Shown here: one piece after another, positions 1 through 9,543 of the stretch
Layout of the letters: each line of letters begins with the position of its first letter
Position numbering within the stretch: the stretch's first letter is position 1
Assembly: GCA_025765595.1 (NCBI GenBank)
Contig: JAIVFH010000366.1
Location: 1-24,276, forward strand
Reading direction: 5' to 3'
Length of the DNA: 24,276 bases
Source: Obelidium mucronatum
Taxonomy: Eukaryota; Chytridiomycota; Chytridiomycetes; Chytridiales; Chytriomycetaceae
Program-made: the position numbers and the translations under genes
The notes under the pieces: generated by a model
What the model was told of the DNA's origin: nothing
The model's input: only the letters and a program-made list of their open reading frames with translations
Databases searched by the model: none

Positions 1-329
1 ACTCTCAGTCCAGAAACGGAGCCAAAGGTTTTGGTTCTTTTCAGTTGCTTGTTTTTCGTCAATGCTAATTTTATTTCTTCATCAGGAACAAAACAAGTGA
101 CTCCATACCACAAACAGGCGTTTATTTGGGTGATTCGAATCTGCCAAGCGATTTTAGGTGTCAAGATTGACTTTGACTGTGAATCGCTCAGTGCCGAATC
201 AAGTTCGTTTTTTTTCTTGCTTTTTTTTTGTTTTCGAAAATAACAGCTGACAATTGCTACAGCCAATATTCGCGCCAACGTCGGCCAAGAATATCAAATC
301 AACGACGTCAACCGCCAGGCTACCAAGCG
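1..329 (+). repeat. Left arm of a 329-bp inverted repeat
   Basis: This arm is the reverse complement of 4887-5215 with no indels and three mismatches (two adjacent at 178-179, one at 311). It contains the end of exon 1, intron 1, exon 2, intron 2 and the start of exon 3 of the recombinase gene, so it was copied as DNA, not through spliced RNA. The match stops sharply at 329/330. It reaches the left window edge and may continue beyond it. Confidence 0.97.
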
Positions 330-1703
330 CAAGGCGGCTTTGTCGTATGAGGACCAGATTGCCGCTCGCAAGTATTTCTACACGTCCAATCGCGTCAATC
401 CCTTTGATGGGATTGTTTTCTTGAATATGGGCCGCGCAATGATGACCCGAGCTCAAGAGCGCCGTTTTACTGAATACTTGGACCTTGACGCAAATGAGCA
501 CTACACAGCTTCCTACACGGACCGAAACAAAAGCAGAATTCCGAAGATGATGGTCACTGAGCTCTTAATGGACAAGAATAAGCTGTCGCATCTTTTTAGT
601 TGTGTCGGTCAAGATGACAAGTCCATTGTTTCTGCTGCCACCCACCGCAATGCTGCATTTTCTGTCGATGTTGCGGTCGCTCAATTTTTGTTTCAAAAGC
701 ATTCAGTCCTAAAGATTGCTTGGCCGCCCTTCGAAGACGGGTACGATGTTTGCAAAAGATATGCACTGATGCCAGGAACAGACCCGTTGAAGCCAATGCC
801 CCACGGCAACTTGAATCAAATGTTGCAAAGCTGTTATACTACTATTGGTCGCTATATTGCTGGATTGGTTACTCACTTGGAACGTAAGGAAGGGTCGTAT
901 TGGCGCCGAGCGTTGGGATGTCCCAATGAAGAAATTGAGGATTCAAACTGGAGTTCGGGACAGCAAACTGGAAAAAAGGCGGTCTACAAGTCGGTTTACA
1001 ACAAGGGATTCAGTACCGATTTTATTGTGGCCAGCACCGACCACGGCGTTTGTGAACAAAAGGAGGTTTATTTTATTCCCTGGGACGTCGATGTAAGTAT
1101 TAGTGCACTTTCAATTGCGTATATGCTGCTGACTTTTATTTTAGGTTCCTCAGAATCTTTTGGATTCGACGTGGCCTGAGTTGGATCCCTTCTTTCAACT
1201 GATTGCGGCAAGTGCTCCAGGTTTCGGCGACAGCGAATCGTTTCAAGGATTAGCCCGAGCGCTTAGTCTTTTCAAGAAGCGGTTGTATCAAGGTTTGTCA
1301 ATTTATTGATTTGAGTTACAAACTAACCTGCTCAACAGGAACTGCCCATAACATCTACACTGGAATTCTCAAGGAGAATAATCCATTCTTAAAACACGAC
1401 GTGTTTCAATCACCGGACTTCAAATTGGTGTTGAAACGTGTTTCAGTCTCTTGCAATGAATACACCACAAAGTGCGATGCTGCGGTAAGAACCTTGAGAC
1501 AAAATAGCGTGATTTAATCTGTCTTGTTCCAGGGCACCTGTGGTCCAGCTCCATCGGACTTGGTCGATATTGGAATTTCTGGAGAAAGGCGTCTCCTTTC
1601 ACGTTTGGATTCTCAAGATGCTATCATCGGGGGACTTAATACCAATGTAGAATCGTTGATGGCCATGGTTCAGGCTCTGTTAGATAGGCCATCAAATGTT
1701 TGA
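1..1703 (+). CDS. Crypton/Ndc10-like tyrosine recombinase, gene A (5' end outside window)
   Basis: Exons as read: <1-27, 86-202, 263-1092, 1145-1292, 1339-1484, 1533-1703 (TGA). The visible part encodes 478 residues. All introns are 46-60 nt with GT...AG ends, and their positions and phases match gene B. The recombinase-type residues are the Arg in THRNAAFSVDVAVA, the HxxR motif HLER followed by GCPNEEI, the Trp in NWSS and a Tyr in KSVYNKG. This order matches the R...HxxR...W...Y set of Crypton recombinases and the related fungal Ndc10/CBF3 domain. Such enzymes cut and rejoin DNA through the tyrosine. Exon 1 is cut by the window edge; gene C shows what it probably looks like. An AATAAA lies 55 nt after the stop. 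Being part of a mobile element is inferred; no element ends were identified. A domesticated DNA-binding protein is the alternative. Confidence 0.8.
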
Positions 1704-1757
1704 GCATGAAAAAAGGATGTACTTGTTACATCCAGATAACTGGTTTCATTTATTGCA

Positions 1758-1763
1758 AATAAA
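1758..1763 (+). promoter_or_regulatory. Poly(A) signal of gene A
   Basis: AATAAA lies 55 nt after the gene A stop. The convergent gene B has its own AATAAA on the other strand at 1791-1796, so the two transcripts probably overlap at their 3' ends. Confidence 0.5.
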
Positions 1764-1790
1764 CCATTCTACGCAAAATCTCTTCACTTC

Positions 1791-1796
1791 TTTATT
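1791..1796 (-). promoter_or_regulatory. Poly(A) signal of gene B
   Basis: AATAAA on the minus strand, about 50 nt past the gene B stop. A second minus-strand copy lies at 1748-1753. Confidence 0.5.
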
Positions 1797-1844
1797 CCAA
1801 TGCTTACATTCTTTCACTTCGCAATGGCTTAAATCTTGGCTCAA

Positions 1845-3923
1845 TTAAATAGTGTCAGATCTGGAATGGACAAGCAATGTCAACATTTCAAGTGCTGTCT
1901 TCATATTTGCCTTGAGTTCATCGTTGCGTGCTTGAAGTTGGTGAATGTTTTCCTCTTGTATTGCTAATTTATTTAGCAACGTTGTCTGAAGTTCCTTGAG
2001 CTGCCGTGTGTTGCATTCCCGGTCTGTTTCAGCCATCCTTCCCTCATTCTGAATAAATGCCAATGAAAGACTGAACTATCAACATAAGACCAAAACAAAA
2101 GTAGAATGTACCTCTAACAAAACTCTAGCATATTTATCACATTCCAATTTGACCAAAGAACGCAGTAGCAAAAATTCAGCTGATTTAAAATTCTGATGAT
2201 TCAATATCGGGTCGTCTTCACGAAGAGAGCCAGTATAAAGCAAATGAGCACATCCTGTGTTTTCGATCACATTAAAATGTTTTCGTTGGTCAATTGGTCA
2301 AAAGAAATCCTACCTGTATATAGCCGACCCTTTAGCTGTTTGATGCTACGAACCAACCCTGCCATACCATGGTTGTTGGCAAAGCCTGGTGCACCGGAGT
2401 CCACAAGCGCTATAATTTCATTGAAAAAAGGCCAGGTTGCGGCCAAAAGGCTGGCAGGTACCTGAAACGTTTTGATTCAAAACATTGGGTATGAAACAAG
2501 TAAAAACCTACCTCAACATCCCAAGGAATGTGGTACCTTTCAAAACACTCCGCTACCCCATGGTCTGTATTGACCACCACAAACTCTTTGGAGTAGCCTT
2601 CATTATATGCAGACAAGAACACAGGTTTTTTTCCTGGTTTTTTGTTGAGACTCCAGTTTGCCTTTTCAATGTGTTCGACCCCACAACCCCTCCTTATAAG
2701 TGCCTCAGAACCATTGGTTCTAGTGTGATGGCCAACAAGTCCAGGGAAATATTTACCCACATGAATCAGCCCACGCTTTAAAACCTTGTTCATTGTCGAG
2801 TTTGAAATTGGATTCGACTCATTGCTTCCAGGAAAAAGAAAACAGTTCTTGCAAGCGTCGTGGCCTCCTGCAAAATCTGGGACCTTGTTCTTTCGAACTT
2901 CAAAGTGCTCCTGGAAATGCAGAGCAAGAGCAACGTCTGTTGAGAACAACGCATTTCTGTGGGTAGCCACAGTCATGGTAGTTGTAGCGTTCATACCAAC
3001 TTTTGTAAATGCGTGAAGCAGCTTTGATCGCTTTAACGTAACAGTCATTTGTAGCATTTGAGGCACCTGTTGGCGTGGCGTACAGTGCTGCGAGTCCACC
3101 ATGTGAGCATCCAAGTTGAGAATCCCCGGTATTCTTTGCTCTTGTCCACAAGCCATTGTTTGCCCCCCAAGATTTTCCAAGGCCAGGTGAGTGAACCGAT
3201 TGATATTCTTGTCCTTGAGGTTCAAGATAAAAAGGCGAAGCTCCAGCTTGTCGGAATCTGTCAAGCTGACCTTTTTTCTTGAAGATTGTCTGTCAATTTC
3301 GTTGTCAGCCCAAGCCTGGCCCACAGCCAATCTAATACGGCCTGAAATAAAGCATAAGCGTTTCCTCTGATGGAAAACTTGTCATGTCTGCAGATACCTG
3401 ATTCAACTGCCATTGCCTTTCGATTTCCAGTCAACGGCACAATGTTGTCATACAAACAAGAGGAAATCTTATGGATGATTTCAAACGCTTGCTTACAATA
3501 ATCGGTAGCCATCTTCACCCCTTTCAAAGAAAAGGATAAGTATAAAGCCAAACTACAATGTGAGTACATACCTCTGATTCCATTGAGAGATGATGAAGTT
3601 GCACGATCCATGGGCTTTGTTCCATAGATCCTAATAAACATTTTCCCATGCATATTGGGATCAGGTTTATACCCAGCCACTTCATACGCCGCAATCTCCT
3701 CCTCAACAGATTCAACTGATTGGCCTCGCGATAAAAGATTCACCCTCATCTCTTTCAACTCCAACAGGTACTCTGCCATGAATTCAACATATCGAAAAAG
3801 GGCTTTGCGTAATGAGAGGTATGTGGACAACCCTGGGATTCGCATTTTCTCAAAAAACCAGCTTGACAGAGCATCTAATTGGTTTCGAAATTCCAGGCTT
3901 CGAGTCAAATACCTTTCGACCAT
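1845..3923 (-). CDS. Crypton/Ndc10-like tyrosine recombinase, gene B (complete)
   Basis: Exons, in order of transcription: 3572-3923, 3398-3520, 3341-2512, 2461-2314, 2254-2112, 2048-1845. They sum to 1800 nt, giving 599 residues with all intron phases closing. The N-terminal part carries PGLSTYLSLRKALFRY, shared with gene C and probably the core-binding region. Candidate catalytic residues are R287 (ATHRN), H363 and R366 (HHTR), W388 (NWS) and Y404 (SAYNEGY). The last exon is Glu/Gln/Leu-rich and likely forms a coiled coil for oligomerisation. The protein should bind and recombine DNA in the nucleus. It is clearly paralogous to gene A but divergent, so the duplication is older than the one behind the inverted repeat. 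The start is the first ATG of the open frame. With all key residues present it may be active. No target-site signature or element end was found. Confidence 0.85.
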
Positions 3924-4039
3924 GATTCTTAGTATTGGACTAAGAAGTGGGAACCCGAGACAGACTGGGCATCAGAGTCCAAGGCACTACCAGACAATAA
4001 AAAGTGAATTTGGTGATTTCTCGGATTAACCAAAAATTC

Positions 4040-5519
4040 TTAGGATTGACCCAACCACTCAATATCTCCACGACCTGTGGCTTCAATTAACGAACCTCCC
4101 ACCAGTCTTATCGGCACGCGGTCTTGCTGAGGCAGTTCATGGAACGACACAAAAGACTTTCTGTCTCCAGACAGATGAATTGAGGCACCAATATCGTAGC
4201 ACCACCATGTTTGCTGGTTGGTAGTATCTCCACTCACCATAAAGGCAACATGGTTTCCAAGCTCGATAATTCTAGCTTTAGGCAAGCGAGAGTATGTCAT
4301 TCCAATTAGCATCCAACACACACCAACTGCACAGAGGACAGCACTGTTGATAAAGAGCTCTGACCAATTCACACTTGTTGTCAAGTGTGTAGGTGTGGGT
4401 AAGATACTATCAAGGATGCCGTCCCCGCATTGGATATTCAACACACCACTCCGGTGTTCACATATTGTGTTTACTAAACTGGAAGCCATTTTGTGAGAGT
4501 ATGTAGCTTTATACACAAGATATGTGTTGTTACTAACCGTGGGAGGGGCAGCACCGCGGGTAAAGAGCTTTGACCAATCAACCATTGATATCAATGATTT
4601 AGGTCTAGGCAAGGCACTACCAAGTGCGCTGTCCCCACATTTGATCCCAATTTTCCAGTTCCAGATTAATAACGCAAATAGCGCCCACGTTGAGACAAAA
4701 TAGCACATCCATAGTAGTTTCCATAGCCAGTTTTCAAACATGTTGTCACTTGACGGCATATCAAATGGTCTTGATTGTTTCTTCTTCTTTGGGAACCACC
4801 GCCTAGTGTGCTTTGGAAGCAGTTTCAGTATCGACAGCACCTTCATCACTGGTAGCGCAACTAGTATTCCAGCTGCTGTGCCAATCCGCTTGGTAGCCTG
4901 GCGGTCGACGTCGTTGATTTGATATTCTTGGCCGACGTTGGCGCGAATATTGGCTGTAGCAATTGTCAGCTGTTATTTTCGAAAACAAAAAAAAAGCAAG
5001 AAAAAAAACGAACTTGATTCGGCACTGAGCGATTCATGGTCAAAGTCAATCTTGACACCTAAAATCGCTTGGCAGATTCGAATCACCCAAATAAACGCCT
5101 GTTTGTGGTATGGAGTCACTTGTTTTGTTCCTGATGAAGAAATAAAATTAGCATTGACGAAAAACAAGCAACTGAAAAGAACCAAAACCTTTGGCTCCGT
5201 TTCTGGACTGAGAGTTTTTTCGTTCCAACTCCTTTTCACCATACATTTTGATGAATTTGACGCCATGAAGACTTGTCTTTGGTTTGGTCAGATACTCGCG
5301 AAACTGGTGAATGAGATCCACTAAGTGATTGGTGGTTTGCTTTGCTGCTTCCGCTTCGTCCACTAATCGTGCAAGATCTTGCAAGTGCTCCTCCATATAT
5401 TCCGCATATCTGTAGAAGGAGCGGCGAACAGAGCGATATGTACTCAATCCAGGGGCTTGAAGCTTGGTGAGAAAATTGTTGGCGATGTTGTTGACGTCGT
5501 TTTTGGTTTCGGTGGACAT
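4040..5519 (-). CDS. Chimeric gene C: recombinase N-terminus joined in frame to a membrane/retropepsin-like module
   Basis: Exons: 5189-5519, 5014-5130, 4040-4953, together 1362 nt or 453 residues with phases closing. Residues 1 to about 170 match the N-terminus of genes A and B (PGLSTYRSVRRSFYRY). At 4887/4886, inside exon 3, the recombinase sequence stops and an unrelated frame continues without a stop. That module has a basic stretch (FPKKKKQSR), a hydrophobic segment (YFVSTWALFALLIW), a duplicated unit of about 32 residues (CGD..L.S.LP.P...V.WS.LF), a second hydrophobic segment (AVLCAVGVCWMLIGM) and a C-terminal copia-type protease signature: WCYDIGASIHLSGD, then ATGRGDIEW. The catalytic-type Asp is D403. 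The usual Ser/Thr after it is Ile, and the domain ends soon after, so activity is doubtful. A Met at 4846 could start the module on its own. All recombinase catalytic residues are absent. Confidence 0.65.
4887..5215 (-). repeat. Right arm of the 329-bp inverted repeat
   Basis: Reverse complement of 1-329, about 99% identical, and carrying introns 1 and 2 of gene C. The inner boundary at 4886/4887 is exactly where gene C changes from recombinase sequence to the retropepsin-like module. On the outer side, gene C continues through its exon 1 to the ATG at 5519. Confidence 0.97.
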
Positions 5520-5691
5520 TGAAGAGTAGTTTCGAATCAGTGAGACAATCAGCGCGTCGTAGAGAGGGTGGCCGTAAAAAAAGACAACAAAGACATTCAG
5601 GGTTGCCTTTTCTTCTTCCAGAAGGGAAGCTTAAAACAAATAATCAGAAAAAAAATGAAACAAAAAAAAAAATAAGCTCAAAAATTTACTG

Positions 5692-6366
5692 CTATCTCGA
5701 ATCATGGCATGGAGTCGCGTCATTGCAATTTTGAGCCGTGTTTCGAAGAAAAAAGTTGTTGGTCATTGGCATTTCTGCCAAGACCTTTTTGTTGTTTGGG
5801 AGAGAAAAGTCGACAAGAGGAAGCAATTGCACGTTCGATTTCTTTGTAGATTCGCGATAGGCTTTCTTGCGTGTTGCGGCGGCAGTAAGTAGAAGCGGTT
5901 TTTTTTGTGGTCCACGGCGGATCTTTTTGGAAATCGGCGCGGCGGGTTCCAGTTCATCGTCGAAATCGTCGTAATTGCTGCGTGCACGTTCTGTAGCGTC
6001 ACCATCATCTGATGTAATAGTTTTGTTAATTAAGAACGCGTCGAAACAAGGAAAGTCACTGACCGCATTCTTCGTCAGAGACCAAATCTTCCGCTTCCAT
6101 ATTTTCAGCATCGCTTTCTCCGGGGCTATTCCAATCCAAAGCGTCAGTCCAGTTTTTCGCCTCACTGTCCACTTTAACTCGTTTAATTGCGGTTTGTGGC
6201 ACTAATTTTCCAGGATTTCCGACAAAAGAACGACTTGCAGACGCAGAATCAAAAGTTCTTTTGTTATTTGCTGCAGCGGCGTGTTCCGATTCGTCGGTAC
6301 TGTTGACGGCATCGGATTCTGATTGAACGTCGACAAACACATCGTCCTCTGCCTCCGCACAAGTGG
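5692..6366 (-). CDS. Unrecognised charged protein, probably nuclear (gene D)
   Basis: Two exons are clear: about 6064-6366 and 5692-6008 (TAG), joined across a 55-nt intron with matching phase. The visible part is about 206 residues. The N-terminal half is acidic and Ser-rich (QSESDAVNSTDESEH, GESDAENMEAED), followed by an acidic patch (NYDDFDDELEP) and basic stretches (SKKIRRGPQKKP, TRKKAYRESTKKS) that resemble nuclear localisation signals. No enzyme motif or known domain was recognised. The frame has no ATG after an in-frame stop upstream. I therefore place an acceptor at 6367/6366 and expect a further 5' exon that I could not fix; an ATG around 6472 is one candidate. It lies in the same direction as gene C and 172 nt upstream of it. 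A chromatin or nuclear factor is only a guess. Confidence 0.6.
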
Positions 6367-7247
6367 CTATGTAGTTTCGAGTATATCAAATCGGATCGAT
6401 GCGGTTTGTATTATTGGGAGCGGTCATTGCGACCATATTTGATGCATACGAAAAGTAGCCTTTGGGCAGCATAACGAGGTGTCACCTATCAATAAAATGA
6501 AAAAGAATTTAGTTAAAGAATAAGGGATTTAATCAAAGGAAGGAAGGAGGGTCGGTCGGTGAAGTGTCGTCGCATCTAGTATTTTAATATTAGTATTAAT
6601 ATTTAATTTGTATTTAAATGGCTGATTTTCAAAATCCACATCCAGGCATTCGTCCTAGAGACTTTTCCTTATTACAGATTGTTTGTTTTCAGTTATCATG
6701 AATGCCGTCTTGTCAATTGGCAAAGCAATAAAGACCTCTTAATCTTTCTGTGGGCATGTTATACGCCGTTAGTTTGGGCACAATAGAATGAATAAAACAA
6801 GACAAACAAAACAATAAAAATGTGACAACCTGCCACTCAACAGGGACAGGCAACAATTGCCACAGAAAAAGACCATGCCTGTTGATTAATAAACAGTCAT
6901 TGTTTTATTTACTGTGCATTCATGGAGTGGGGATGGCTTGAGCAAATCATTTCTGCGGTCTTGTAACTCTTTGTCCTGTCTTTCGTTATCTCAAGCCATT
7001 ATTGGTCAGGCCCTTGTGCCCCTAAGCCCTAGTGCCTTCTGAACCCTAAGTCTTTTATTGACTATCTGGTTCTAACATCAGTCAGAATTGACACCTTAAG
7101 TGATTTCTTGCAACTGTCTGAGGCAGCGCTGGATGAAGTGTTCAGTGTGAGTCAATACAACAAACAATTGCTGTATTCAAACCTTTCCGTAAAAATGGCT
7201 TTGTGCTATTGCAGAAGAGGTAAAGGGAAAACTTGGCATGCTATGGA
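6367..7247. other. Gene-poor spacer, AT-rich
   Basis: No convincing coding frame, RNA gene or repeat was found here. It probably contains the undefined 5' exon and promoter of gene D near its left end, and the 5' flank of tRNA-Cys at its right end. Confidence 0.5.
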
Positions 7248-7319
7248 GCACTGGTAGCTCAGTGGTAGAGCGTAGGACTGCAAATCCCGAGGTCATGGGA
7301 TCAACCCCCATCCGGTGCT
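7248..7319 (+). tRNA. tRNA-Cys (GCA)
   Basis: A cloverleaf with a 7-bp acceptor stem (GCACTGG/CCGGTGC, one G-T), D arm GCTC...GAGC, anticodon loop CTGCAAA and a 5-bp T stem (ATGGG/CCCAT). Position 73 is T, as cysteine tRNAs require. The anticodon stem has one A-C mismatch, and the T loop starts with A instead of T (ATCAACC). It may be a functional but unusual gene, or slightly decayed. No intron. A T4 terminator follows at 7323-7326. Confidence 0.85.
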
Positions 7320-7322
7320 GGA

Positions 7323-7326
7323 TTTT
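7323..7326 (+). terminator. Pol III terminator of tRNA-Cys
   Basis: A run of four T directly after the tRNA 3' end. Confidence 0.5.
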
Positions 7327-7395
7327 GGATCAGGCCATTACAGGTTGCTATATTTCAGGATCAGACTCACAACAAGATTAATCTTTCAAAGGAAC

Positions 7396-7475
7396 ATATT
7401 GTCGTTTTTGTACAAAATCGAAATACAGGCGCAAATTTCGCGCGCCATTTCAATTTGCGCTTCGATTCGCGCCAA
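7396..7475 (+). repeat. Diverged inverted repeat, copy 1
   Basis: It begins TATTGTCGTTTTTGTACAAA and ends near TTCGATTCGCGCCAA. The same two ends, about 78 bp apart, occur on the other strand at 8159-8240. The middle is diverged. Read on the minus strand, both copies contain a GCGCGAATCGA...TTTTG(T/C)ACAAAAACGACAATA order and a short shared peptide FDFVQKRQ, so they may come from an old gene or element. Confidence 0.55.
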
Positions 7476-8158
7476 CACCGTTTTGACCCTTCCCATGCAA
7501 CCAGCCATCCAAACAAGTGCCGAAACCGGTTTGTATAGTTTCGATCTTGGTTCCTGAAGCTCCTGAAGGTCGCCTGAAGGTCCAGGAAGTCTATTTTGCC
7601 TTTGTCTTGAACAAGAAGCAACAAACCGATGGCCCAACAACTACAGGAAGGGCACAATAACGAATTTATTCAATAAACAATTTACATATCTCATATTTTG
7701 TACTTGATTTCACCCCTGTGTGACTTTACTCAGTTTTGAGTCCCCAACCGTCCATCGACCCTTCACCAAGTCAAAACATACCCCAGCAAACTACTGGATA
7801 CTTTGCTGGGGTACCAGATGATCTGATGACCCGGAATTGGGTTCCTTTATCACAAAGATCGTCATAACGTCACAGAAAATATCACCTCAAGGGTTGAAGT
7901 ACTTACCTCATATAGCAACATGTTCCTTGCAAGAAAATCCCTCAAAAGAATCGTATTACATCATATGGAGGGTAATTGCGGACGGAATCTTCACAAATAT
8001 GCTTGCAATGCCTGCTTGTCTCAACCAAAAGTCCCGCCAGGCATCCATTGGGGCGCTCTCTTGTTGAGGGGGTTTCATACAATCAAAAGAAAACTCTGAA
8101 AGACCCCCAGCTCGATGTTTGGAGCGGCTAAATAATCAGGGGCGGCCGGGAGAAGGGA

Positions 8159-8240
8159 TGGCGCGAATCGAGGCGCTAATAATTTTGGATTTCTTCGAAG
8201 AGCTCCATTTTTTTGATTTTGTGCAAAAACGACAATAGCT
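8159..8240 (-). repeat. Diverged inverted repeat, copy 2
   Basis: Its reverse complement shares the ends TATTGTCGTTTTTG and CGATTCGCGCCA with 7396-7475 at nearly the same spacing. The interior is poorly conserved. The family is not recognised. Confidence 0.55.
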
Positions 8241-9025
8241 CAACAGCACTACATACTACAGATCTTTGAATCTACCAAACTTATCAAAATTCTTGATACA
8301 TTCTCTTGGCTGCTGTGGCTGGAGGGTTTTGTTGCACAGTTGCAGTCCGGGGACCTGTGCCTAAAATTACAGTCACATTCACCACTAAAACTGAAAAGCA
8401 ACAGTAACTGTATGGCACTTCATATTGATATTAAAACTGGAAACAACAGCTGCAAAATTAAAAAGTCAAGTGAATGATATGAAAAAATTAATTATTCAGT
8501 TAAGTTTTGTTTGCAAAGGTAATGCTGTGAATTTGAAGTTAGAATTACGTTCCTTCAACAAACCCTAAGCCTTGTACTTCATGGCATTTGTTGAAGGTAG
8601 TTAACCTTTATTGATATACAAGCTTAGAATTTGAGACACGTTAACGTCAAGTTTATTACGTAAGAAAACACAAGAATACTCCAAGTCTACCCGAGCTTCA
8701 GTTCCATCTTTGTAACCGTAAACCACTGGAGAACAAGCGAATTAGTAATCAAGACGCGAGGTGGGAAAAGGGGACAAAATGGAATATAAAAGTGAAACAA
8801 CCTGAAACGGGGTTCTAAAAGGAGGTGTACGTTCTAATAATAAACGATTTTGATAGTTCCCAGAAATGTATTACAACTCACCTCCAGTGCAGAACAAAGG
8901 ACCCAAAAACGCAGGGTCCAACAGCATTTCCTTTGAAGACAGCTCAAGCAAGTACAGAAGTGTTAACACCAGGCATAAATAGATTAATTTCATATTAATT
9001 TAGTGTAAATGGTGCAAACGGGGCA

Positions 9026-9110
9026 GGGTTGGGGCTGGCGTTTCCCTGTATCTGTGGGGGTCGGGGCTATGATTTCCTTGCACCCTGCGGGGGAACCCTC
9101 GGGCTGTGCC
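9026..9110 (+). repeat. G-rich dispersed repeat, copy 1 (with partial internal duplication)
   Basis: The stretch 9057-9105 (GGGTCGGGGCTATGATT, CACCCTGCGGGGGAACCCTCG) aligns at roughly 80% to 10200-10247. A further partial copy of the first half (GGGTTGGGGCTGGCGTTTCCC) lies just upstream at 9027-9047. The composition stands out from the AT-rich surroundings. Confidence 0.6.
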
Positions 9111-9400
9111 TTTACAGTTGAAGATATCAAAACAAAGAGATAAAAAATCTCTAATGGTGTGCTGGCACAACGGCTCCACAGTTTCTTTAAACTGAAAAAC
9201 TAAGATTTGGAACCCAGTCTTATTTCCCCACAACATTTTTTTACCTGTGAATATCCCACGTCTTATTCTAACTCTTGCAGGCAATAAACATTAGGTAGAT
9301 TGTATAGCTGACACTTCTCTGTCCCAAATGCATAGAGTAATTGAAGTATGTTTGAAACTATTTAAGTTTCTGGAAACACTAACCCAGTCAACTCTTCAGC

Positions 9401-9440
9401 ACATCTAATCCCCAATATTTGCATCTAATCCCCAATATTT
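9401..9440 (+). repeat. 20-bp tandem duplication
   Basis: Two adjacent copies of CATCTAATCCCCAATATTT preceded by A or G, differing in a single base. A recent slippage or double-strand-break repair event would explain it. Confidence 0.95.
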
Positions 9441-9543
9441 GCAAGTTTTGATATTGTGGCTACATTAGAGTGGTGCAGCTTGAAAAATTAACTGGTTCTG
9501 TTAGTATGCAGTAAAGAATGTAATACATCAAATTGTGATGGCT

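Larger units (their letters stand above)
7327..9543. other. Non-coding interval with decayed repeats
   Basis: Open frames here are short, lack splice-linked partners and resemble no family I know. One copy pair of a diverged inverted repeat is present (7396-7475 and 8159-8240) and a 20-bp tandem duplication (9401-9440). The stretch 8250-9000 is plain AT-rich sequence in which I see nothing further. Confidence 0.5.

Noticed and set aside
1..329. Inverted repeat arms as terminal inverted repeats of a DNA transposon
   Set aside because: The arms lie inside coding exons and introns of the recombinase gene, and tyrosine-recombinase elements of the Crypton type are not known for such terminal repeats.
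199..501. Open frame on the minus strand
   Set aside because: It lies antisense to exon 3 and intron 2 of gene A, which has homology and matching splice phases.
7367..7657. Minus-strand open frames of 84-96 codons
   Set aside because: Two overlapping frames, neither resembling a known family. They span part of the diverged inverted repeat, so I treat the region as repeat-derived.
9000..9284. 94-codon minus-strand open frame
   Set aside because: Low-complexity Pro/Arg/His-rich translation of the G-rich repeat, without a start context or splice partner.
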